In this document: in pieces, positions 36,201-46,037 of the stretch
Position numbering within the stretch: position 1 is the first letter of the stretch
Layout of the letters: every line of letters starts with the position of its first letter
NCBI GenBank assembly: GCA_022579005.1
Contig: MU401715.1
Location: 1 to 46,037 of the forward strand
Source: Poronia punctata
Taxonomy: Eukaryota; Ascomycota; Sordariomycetes; Xylariales; Xylariaceae
Length of the DNA stretch: 46,037 nt
Direction: 5' to 3'
Notes under the pieces: generated by a model
Databases searched by the model: none
Told to the model about the DNA's origin: nothing
What the model saw: the letters and a program-made list of their open reading frames with translations, nothing else
Translations under genes and position numbers: made by a program

Positions 36201-39200
36201 TTAATTAAAGTTTAAGCGTAGCTTTTTTAATAAGCGTTTAATTATTATAAGCTTTTATGCTATAACTTTTAAAATAATTAGTTTTACTTTAATTATTAAT
36301 ATAAACATAGTAAATTATTAACATGCGTTTTATATAATAAGGCTACTTTAAAAGTTTATTAAGTATTTATAAATTAAGTATTACGTTTTTTTATTATTTA
36401 TAAATAATATATTACTTATAATAACTAAAGCTTATATTATATTTAGCGCACTATTTATTACTATTTTCAAAGTATATATTATAAATAAATATTAAATTAT
36501 TTAGTTTATAGCTTTATAATAATTTAATTTAAAATTTATAAAAAAGCGTAATAGTAATAAAGCTATATATAGTATATTTAGCTTAATTATAATTACTATA
36601 TAAATAATTAATTTAACTTTTTTTTATTATGCTTTAATTTTTTTTATAGTTATAGTGCTTTTAAATTTTATAAGTTTTTTATATAGCAAAAAAGTAACTA
36701 GTATTTAGCTTAAATTAGCTTAGTAAAAGTGCTTAGCTACTTTTTTAATATATTAGTTATAAAGAAAAAAAATTGTTTTTTTTTATTTATTTTAAATAAT
36801 ATATATTTTAAAAAATTATATAATATTTTTTTAGTTTTTAATTTTATAGCGTCTTTTAATTTTTTAAATAATTAAAGCTACTTTATACTTATTTAGTTTA
36901 TTATAAATAATAAAAAAGTTATTAATATAAAATATAATAAAAACTAATTAATTTTTAATATATTATAAATATAGTTTTTTAAATAATAGTTTAAGCTTAA
37001 AAATTTTAAATATTAACGTAAACTTTTTATATTAAAAAAGCAGCAAGTTTTTTAACTTATAAAGTGTTTTAAGCAGCAATATTACTTTATCTTTTTTATA
37101 ATTAACATATTTAATACTTTATATATTATAAGTTTTAACGTTTTGCTTATTATATTAAAAAACGTACTTTTAATATTAAATTACTTAATTTTATAATTTT
37201 TTTAGCTATAATTACTATTATAATCTTAAAAGTTATTATTATTAAAATAGCTATATAAGTTAACTATAAAGTTTTTATTTGCTATTAGTTACTTTATATT
37301 ATAAGTTATGCTTTATACTTTATAAAAAAACTTTTTTTATTAAACTTATATATAAATACTTATTTAAGTAGTAATAGCTTGCTTTTTACTTTGCTTTTTA
37401 AAAAAAAATTTATTATATTAACTAAAAATATTTAAGTTAGCTTATACTTTATGCTTTTTTAAAATTAGTTTTTTAAAAAGTATATAGCTAAGTTTTTTTA
37501 CTTTAAAAGTAGCAGCTTAATAAAATTATTATAATATATACGCTTTAATAGCGTTATACTAATTATTTTTGCTACTTTTTATTATATTGCTATTATAAAT
37601 ACTATGTATAACGTTTTATGCTTATAATTGCTTATATATATAGCTTTTAAATATTTTTAAAAAAATGTTTATAAAAACTTTATAAAGCAATTATTTTTAA
37701 AAATAATTTTTTTTTTAATATTATATAGTAGCGTATACTATATAGCTTAACTTATTAAAGTTATTTAAGTTATTTAGCTTAACTTTTTTAAGTTTTTAGC
37801 TTATATATAAAGCTAGCAAGTAATTTTTTTTATATATTTATATTTTACTTTAAGTAGCTTTTTTTTATTTTCTTTTTAACTTAAAGCTTTATAAATTGCT
37901 TTGCTTTACTTTTTCTTTTTACTAAAAAATTTATTATTTTTTAATAAAAGTTGCTTTAAGTTTTTTATAAAAATATTAAAAAAATTGCTTATAACAATTA
38001 GCTTTTTTTTTTAAATTATTGCTAACTTTATTTTTATTTTTTTTTTTTTAAACTTTTAATAAGCTTTTTATTAGTGTTTGCTAAAGTAATAGTTTTATTA
38101 GGATTTTTTTAAATTATGCTAGCTTTAGCTTTTTTAATTGCTATGCTTATAATAGTAAAGCAACCTTTTTATTAAAATATAACTATGCTGCTAGCATAAC
38201 ACTTTTTTTAAAAAGCAACTATAATAGTAGCTTTAAAACTTTTGCTTATTATATAAGTGCTTTTTTTTATATTACTTAAAAGCTATTAAACGTTGCTTAA
38301 CTATTCTTTTGCTTTGCTTAGTTACTTTTAGTACTATACTTTATTTAAATTAACTTTTTTTGCTTAAATTACTTTTAAATAGCTAGCTTTTTTTATATTT
38401 GCTTAAATTTAAATTTAAATTTAAAAGCTTTATGCTTAATATAAATTTAATTAAAATAATTAGCTTTATTTCTTTACTTTTTTCTTTTTTATTACTACTG
38501 CTTTTATTGCTACTTTTTAAATAGAAACTAGCTTATTTTTTATTTATAAAATAGTTAATTATTTCTTTTATAAGCTATTTAGCTACTTAAAGCGTAAGCT
38601 AGTTAACTGCTTATTTTTTTAATTAACTAAATTAACTAATTACTTTTTATATACTTTAGTTAATTGCTTATTTTTTTATAGTAAATATAATAAAAATAGT
38701 AAAAGTATTTAATAAAGCTATATTTTAAATTTTTTTAATTTTAAGTAAAAATTTAAATATATTTTAAAAGCGCTACTTTTAAGCTTATTATATTATACGT
38801 TTTTATACTATATTTTATAAAGTTTGTATACTTTCTTTATTTAGTTGCTTTATATTAATATGATTTTTAAAAAAAAATTAAAATTGCTTGCTTTAAACTA
38901 GCTTTAATAGCTTAAACGTTATTAAAAAAAATAAAAGTTTTATTTATAAATAAAGTTTTAAAATATATTTAACTTTTTTTATTAATTTTTTAGCTATACT
39001 TACTTTTAACTTTTACTTTTAAAAGCTTTTAAGTAGTTATATTATATAGTGCTTATTTTTAAGTTAATTAGTTTTTTATAGTACTTTTTTTAAATACTTT
39101 TATTGCTACAGCTATACTTTTAACTTTTTATTAAATAGTTTATTAATAAAGTGCTAAAAATATAATTAACTTTAGCTAATTTATATAATTTTATACTTAT

Positions 39201-42165
39201 ATAAATTTCTTTTTATATTTTTTAAAGTTATAAAACTACTATTTATTAAACTTAACATTTTAAATTATAATAACTTTTTTTATAATAAGTATTTATACTT
39301 AGTATATATTAAATACTATATATTTAATTATATAATTAATATATATACGCAGTTTAGTTTTAAATCTTTACTTATTTTTATTAGCAAAGTAATTTTGCTT
39401 TAATAAGTATACTTTATACTTATAAGCTACTATTTTTAACTAATTAAGTTAAGCATTACTTATTAGTACTTTATTTATTAATAATATATACTAGCAAAAG
39501 TAATAATTAAACTAAGTATTAAGCTTTTTTAAAAAGTTTATATTATTATATACTTTAAATAAGCTTTAATTATATAATTATATAGCAGCTTTAGTAGCTT
39601 TAAACTATAGCTTAATTAAAAGACTTGCGCTATATAATATAGTTTTAGCTTTTTTATAAATTTTTTACTTACTTGTTTAGCTACTTTAATTAGTTTTTTT
39701 ATATACTTTAATAATATTTTAATTTTAAATTTTTTTATATTATAATTAGTAATATATTTAACTATTAATTATAATTACTGCTTATTTATTATTATAGCAA
39801 AACAGTGCTATTATAAGCTTATAATAACGCTATACTTAACTTTTAAATATAGCAATTTTAATAAAAACGTTTTATTAAGTTTTACGCTATATTATAAAAG
39901 TATATAATATTTTAAAATATTTATTTTTAAAAATAAGTAATTAAAATATTTTATTATACTTTGTATTATAATTAAAAAGATTTTAATATATTTTTTAAAA
40001 CAAATATTTAGCGTATTACTTTAAAGTTTTTTAAAAGATTACTTTTAATACATAGTTAATTATATAACTTTTATACTTAATACGTAGTATTTTTTAAATT
40101 TATAAATTGTTTGCTTTATAAGCTAAAGCTTTTAGCGCTTTAACTTTTAAGTACTTAAATTTAAAGTGCTATAATACTTTTTTTTTTATAGTTTTAAAAA
40201 GTTGCTTAAAAGTTAAAATATTTATTTAATAGTAGCTATTATTAAACTAGCTATGCTTATTATAAACCTTTTTATATAGTTAGTGCTTATTATAAAGTAT
40301 AATTTAAAGTAAAAAAAAAAATTTATATTAAAAAAAACTAGGTTATATTTATATTAAAATTTTTTAACTATAACGTTATATTTAATTATTTTAAAGCATA
40401 ATGTACAATTTAAGCTATACTACTAAACTTTTTTAATTTTTTAGCTTAGCTTTTAATATAATATTAATATAAAAACTTTTTATAAAATAAACATTTTTAA
40501 GCACTAGATTTTCTTTTTGTTTTTTTTTTAATATTAAGCATACTTTAAATAGTTTTATATTCTTTTTTTAAATTAAAAACAAATATGCTAAGTTTAACCT
40601 AGTTATTTTTAATTAAAACAAATAATTTTATATTAAGCAGCTTTATATAGTTTACTAAGTATATAGCGCTATAATTATTAAAAATAGTATTATTTAACAG
40701 TACATATTTATTTATACTAATAATAGTATATATTTTATAAAAATTATTTTAAGTGCTGCTAACTATAATAAAATTAATAATTATATAAACTATATTATAT
40801 AGTAGTTATATTTTTTTTTAAACTTAAAAAATTGTTTAAACTTTTATTATTAAATAACGTTTATTTAGTAAAGCTTAAAACTTTTTTTTTAATTTTATTA
40901 TATAGCTTACTTTACTTATTTTTTTAATAGCATTATTGCATAGCTTTAAGCTTATAATTAGTTATTTTTAGTAGCTAATTAAAAGTATAAAATTTAATTA
41001 CTATAAACTAATATTAAGCGCACTTGTTAAGCTTTTAAAAATATTTTACTAATTTTTTATAAAACCACTTATATAATTTATATTTTTTTAAACTTTTTAA
41101 AAAATAAGCTTTTTAAGCTACGTTTAGCAATAGTAAATATAGCTATATATTTTGCTTTTTTTTAACTAGTATTTAATTACTAAGTTAGCTATAAGCTAAT
41201 TTATTTTTTTTATTATAAAAAAAGGTTTACTTTTTACTTGCTTATAATAAAATCAACTTTTTTTTTAAGTAGCCTACTTTAATTAAAGCTTTAGCTAAAG
41301 TGCATATAATAAACGTTTAACTATAAATAGCTTTTTAACTTTTTTAAGCTTATAGTTAAGCGCTTTATAATAAACTATAATTTATTTTTTATACTATTTA
41401 TTAAATTTAATATTGCTTTTTTTAGCTTTAATAAAAACTTTTTAATATTACTTTTAAGCAATTAAATAATAGTTAACTTTATAAAGTATAATAATACTAT
41501 ATAATATTTTAACTTAGTTTTAAAGTATTAGTTAGCTATTTTTTATTTATATTATATTAACTTGCATATAATATTTTATATTAATAGTTTTTTTAACTTA
41601 AGCTTAAAGCATATTAATTTAAAGCTTTATTAAATAGTAAGCTTTTTATTAATTTAAGCTATTATAAACTATTATATTAGTTTTTAAAGTTTATTACTTT
41701 TTAGTTTATTTTTTCTTTAACCTTTTTAGCTTTATATAGTACTTTTTAACGCTATAATACTTAAGCTTTTAAAGCGCAATTGTTTTAAAAAAGCGTTTAA
41801 AGACTTTTTTAAAGTTATACTTAAAAAAATACCTATTTAAATTAATATTCTTTTTAAATACTTTTAGTAGTAGTAGCAACTTAAAAAGTTTTAAACTATT
41901 ACTTTTAGTTTTAAAAATAAGCAAGCTTTATATAAAACTTAATAAATATAAAAGTATTATTAAATATTTTAATAGTTATTAATTTATATTATATAATAAC
42001 TAAAAACGTTTTAAAAAAAGTATATAATATAAAGAATATTAGCTTATTAAATAAAAACTAATATAATTAGTAAAAGAATATTTTATAACTATATAAAGCT
42101 AACTTTTAAAAAAAGCAATTTTATATAAGCACTAGTTTTTTAATAGCAAACTAAGCTTATAACTT
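33296..42165. other. Interior of LTR element 4, decayed
   Basis: About 8.9 kb of A/T-dominated sequence without open frames. Strongly T-rich zones (about 34300-35200 and 37850-38130) would be Lys/Asn/Ile-rich if read on the - strand. No domain could be assigned. Confidence 0.5.
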
Positions 42166-42686
42166 TAATAAATTATATTAACTATATTTAGCAAAGTAAA
42201 AAATAAAAAAACAGTGCTAAAATTAGCATAGCTAATATATATATTAAATATATAAAATTAATTAATATATATATATAACTAGTTTATAAGTATATATTGC
42301 TTAACTTTTATAATTAAGCAATACTTATATTTATTTTAGTTATATATTAGTTAAGCAATTTAACCTACGCTTTAATTATAAGTGCTATAAAGTAAATTAT
42401 ACTTACTACTTAATTAAGCAATAAGTAAAATGCGCTTTATACTTTTTCCTTTTTTAATATTGCGTAGTTTTTATTTTAGCTTTATTTTTAATCTTATAAT
42501 TATTAAACAACTTAAAAGTATTTTTATTTAATACTATATAATACGTATACTTTATATTAAGTATATAAACCTTTTTTTTTATTAGTTATTATATATAACT
42601 TTATTATTAATAGACTTAAAATAATTATAGCGCAATTTATAAAGCGCGCAGTTAACTTTTTAATTAATGCGCTATATATATTATAT
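42166..42686. repeat. LTR of element 4 (right copy, about 521 bp)
   Basis: Direct repeat of 32779-33295. Similarity ends after GCTATATATATTATAT; beyond it comes ATAACAAATAAAGC, against TTTTTTAAAATAAGC after the left copy. Confidence 0.85.
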
Positions 42687-45600
42687 ATAACAAATAAAGC
42701 ATATAACCTAGATTTAAAGGTATTAAAAGTACTTTAAGTAACTAGGTATATAGTAACTTTAAATTAAATAAGGTAAAATATGCTGCGCGTATTTTAAGCT
42801 ATTATATAATATATATTTATACTTAAAAAGTATTAAAAATATATAAAGCACTTTAAACTTAGTTAAATACTTTTATAAATTATAGTTAATTATATTATAT
42901 TTTTAAGTATATAGTTTTACTTTTAATGCTTTATACTTATTTTAATTTACTTTATTTATTATAATTTATTATTAAAGTTATAAGCTTAGTTTGCTTATAA
43001 AAAACTAGTACTACTTTTAAAAGCTTAAAAGCTAGTTAACTACTTATAAGTTTATTTTTAAGCTTTTATTTATAAACTATTTAATATAAACTTTAACTTA
43101 TTTAAAACTACTTTAAATATATTTAATTTTTTTAATACCTTTTTATTTAAATAAGCATTTTAATATAATTTAAAAAGCTTTTAAGTATTTAAAATATTAA
43201 AAAATAAAATTAACGCAAATATTACTTTTAAAAATGCTTATAACTAAATAAAGTAGTATTAAAAGCTTGAGTTTATTTATTATTAATATAGTATTTAAAA
43301 AAAAGTAAACTTAAATGTTTTTAAAACAATTTATAATTTAATAAAGCTTTATAAAAATTTTATTAAAAAAAGCATAAAAAGTTATTATTTAGTAATAATT
43401 ATATAAATACTATAAAGTATAGCTATACTACTTTAATAACTTTTAAAATAATAAAAAGCTTAACTTTTTTAAAACTTTAAATTTAAATAAAGCTAAAATT
43501 TAAGCTATATATAAAATAATAATTAATAAAAATAGCAAGCATAAAAAATAAGTTATTATACTTTAAGTATATTTAACTTTTATTTAAAATTAAATTAATA
43601 AAATAGTTAATAACTACTTTAAAAGCTAAGTTTAAGTGCTTTAAAACTAAAATTATAATTATATAATTTAAAACTTTATTTAATACTTTAAAAAAATTAT
43701 TACTTTATATAATATTAAATTTTAATAAATTATTTAAAAAATATATTATTAAATACTTGCTAAAGTATAAAAAGGCTTAGTTAAGCTAAGTAAGTAATAT
43801 AAAAAATAATAAGCAATATATAATAAAGCTTTTAATTATAATATAATAAATATTAAAAAACTATTAGTAATAAAAGATTTTTTAACTATAATAAGCACTA
43901 AAATTATATTAAAGTAGGCTTAAAATAAAAGAATATAACTTTTTTGCTACTAAGCTTTTAGTAAATTAATTTTAATACTTATAAAATATATTAAAATTTT
44001 TAAAAAATATAATTAAAAATTAAAAAATTAAAAAAAGCTAGTATTTTAGCTATTTTTATAATAGTAGTTTTAAATAACTTTAAAAAAGTAAAAATATTTT
44101 AAATAAAGTTAAGTACTAAAAATGCTTTTAGTAATAAAAGCAAGTTTTATTTATATTTTTTTAAAAATTAAAAAAGCTATTATTTATAGTTACTATATAA
44201 GTATACTTATTTTTAATGCGCTATTATTAAATTTATAAGCTTTAAAAGTTTTTAAATAAGTAATAAATATATTAAAAAAACTAAAAAGCGCTACTTATAA
44301 GCTAAGTAAAATAAACTTTAATAAAAACTTATAAAAAAAAAGTAAGTAGTATTATTAAAACTTATAAGCTTTAAAAAAAAAAAATTAAATAAGCAAAAAT
44401 TTTTTAGCTAAAGTAAGTATTTATTTAAAAATTAAATTTATATAATAATTAATTTAGTAAGCTTTAGTATTAAAGCTAAAAACTTTATTATATTTATAAT
44501 ATTTAAATAATTTTAATATATACTAGCAAATAGTATAATATTAAATAACTATAAAGTAGTTTACTTAGTTAATAAATTAAATTTATTAAATAAAAAAAGC
44601 TTTTAAGCTATATTTAATAATAACGTTTTATTTAGTATTATAAGCTTTTTAATAATTAAAAAAGTTAATAAATAATTTAAAAAGTAATAAATAAAATTAT
44701 AAGCTTTTATATAAAAAATTTAGTTTTAAAAAATATAAACGTAGTTAAAAGTTTTTATATTAACATTATTTTAAAAGCTTAACTTTAATAAAAGAAAATT
44801 TAATATTATAGTTTAAATTGCTTATTTTAATATAAATTAATTAAATATAATACTATACTTAAAATATTTATATATTATTATAACTTAGTTTTTTTTAAAT
44901 ATAAGCTTTAATTTTTTTAGTTTAATAGTTACTTAGTAAACTTTATAATATTTTTTAATATTTTACTTAGTATTATAAAAATTATAATAGCTATTATAAA
45001 AAAAAATTAACTTTTTAAAAACTTATTATAACTATAAACTAATTTAAAAAAATTATAATATTTAAAAGCAAAATATTTAAGTTTAAAAGCTTTATAAGCT
45101 TTAGCTAATAAAATATAAAATATTAAAATTTAAAAATGCTTTATATTAAGTATAATAGCTATATTATTACTTATATAATTAAAGTAATATTTTGCTAAAA
45201 TTTAAAACGTTATATAAGTTAGCTATTTTAAAAAATTTATTAAAATTTATTTAACTATAAAAAAAGCTATAATAAATTTATATAAATATTAGTTTTAAAA
45301 AATAAATATAGCAAAATGCTTTAAGCTTTTTTATTATAAAATAAAAGCTTAAAATTAGTATTTAAAAAGCTTACTAGTTTTAAAAAGTAAGTAAAACGCT
45401 AGTTTAAACTTTTTTTTTACTTTTTTTATTATAATAATAAAAAAATAATTATTATTATAAAAAAAAACTAAGTATAAAAAGTAATATAAAAAAAGAATTT
45501 ATAATAAAAACTTTATTTATATATATTAAAAAACTAATAAAAGTAAGCAAATAAATTAAATAATAAACTATATATAAGCTAACTATTATAATAAATAAAA

Positions 45601-46037
45601 TATATTTACTTATTAAACTATAGCTAAAAATAGTTTAAATAATAATATAGTTATATAATTAAAGCTTTTTAAAAGCTTAAAATTTTTATAGCTTACTTAA
45701 AAAAGTTTATATATAGTTTATATATTATTTTTATTAATATATATTAAAAGTAAAAAAAGTACTAATAAGTAACTTTAAACTAAATTAATTAAAAATAAAA
45801 ATATATAAATATAAATATTATTTATTAAAGCAAAAGTTTATTATAAGTTATTAAAAATAAGTATTTAAAATAAAACTTTAAGTATATATAAAATATATAA
45901 TAAAATATATAGCAACTAACTTATATTAAATTTAAATACTTATAATAAAGTAAATAATTATGTTTAAAAATATAAAATTTAATAAAATATAGTTTTATAA
46001 CTTAAAAAAAACTTATAAGTATATTAATTAAAAAATA
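42687..46037. other. AT-rich DNA to the window end
   Basis: A-rich on the + strand, no gene or repeat partner recognised. It may be the start of a further decayed element that continues beyond the window. Confidence 0.45.

Larger units (their letters stand above)
32779..42686. mobile_element. LTR retrotransposon 4, superfamily unresolved
   Basis: Long direct repeats at about 32779-33295 and 42166-42686 bound roughly 9.9 kb. The interior is T-rich on the + strand, the reverse of the nested Gypsy element, which hints at a - strand coding direction. I translated parts of the - strand interior and could not place reverse transcriptase or integrase motifs. No matching target duplication was found, so the exact outer ends are uncertain by several bases. 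At nearly 10 kb it may contain a further insertion. Confidence 0.75.

Noticed and set aside
38180..38290. Possible CCHC zinc knuckle on - strand of LTR element 4
   Set aside because: One required Cys position reads CAA, which C-to-T/G-to-A change cannot derive from a Cys codon.

Overview
The window looks like a piece of a filamentous ascomycete (Pezizomycotina) nuclear genome, possibly a sordariomycete. It has two spliced eukaryotic genes with short introns (68-100 nt, GT...AG), scattered GGTACC/TAGGTA motifs in the intergenic DNA, and a sharp two-part base composition. A normal-GC island at about 1126-6700 sits in very AT-rich DNA (1-1125 and about 6750-46037). That AT-rich DNA carries the signature of repeat-induced point mutation (RIP): transition-only differences between repeat copies, near absence of TGA and TCA, and retroelement reading frames full of TAA/TAG.

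The gene island holds two confidently recognised genes and one likely small gene. A XAP5/FAM50-family nuclear protein is on the + strand (1371-2114 joined to 2215-2565, 364 aa). A FIP1 pre-mRNA polyadenylation factor is on the - strand (6366-6190, 6116-6064, 5995-5155, 356 aa). A 102-residue predicted two-pass membrane protein (3048-2740, -) lies between them and was not recognised. Both named genes act in nuclear mRNA production or processing. Nothing indicates co-regulation; they are a small housekeeping island in transposon wreckage. The 2.1 kb between the small gene and FIP1 shows no supportable gene.

The AT-rich part is mostly layered LTR retrotransposons whose ends can be placed to the base or nearly so. 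A Ty1/Copia-type element on the - strand (8212-21752, target duplication CAACA) was later split by a Ty3/Gypsy-type element on the + strand (11597-19460, target duplication AAATG, two 267-bp LTRs). A second, related Copia-type copy without the insertion lies at 24461-30047 and preserves the equivalent of the empty target site. Superfamily calls rest on protein fossils I could read through the stops: Copia RNase H beside the left LTR of both Copia copies, and Gypsy reverse transcriptase, RNase H and integrase zinc-binding region in the correct order. A fourth LTR element with about 520-bp LTRs spans about 32779-42686; its superfamily was not resolved.

Smaller repeats include an 8-bp satellite at the left edge (1-198) that abuts a dispersed repeat (about 185-700) with a second copy at about 32031-32540, a perfect 50-bp duplication (873-922 and 947-996), a 9-bp/6-bp tandem repeat (21805-21885), and a hairpin-forming inverted repeat at the right edge of the gene island (6700-6743). 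I saw no tRNA, rRNA, CRISPR or telomeric repeat, and no sign of a novel gene system. The most informative content is the nested, datable, RIP-mutated transposon stack around an intact RNA-processing gene island.
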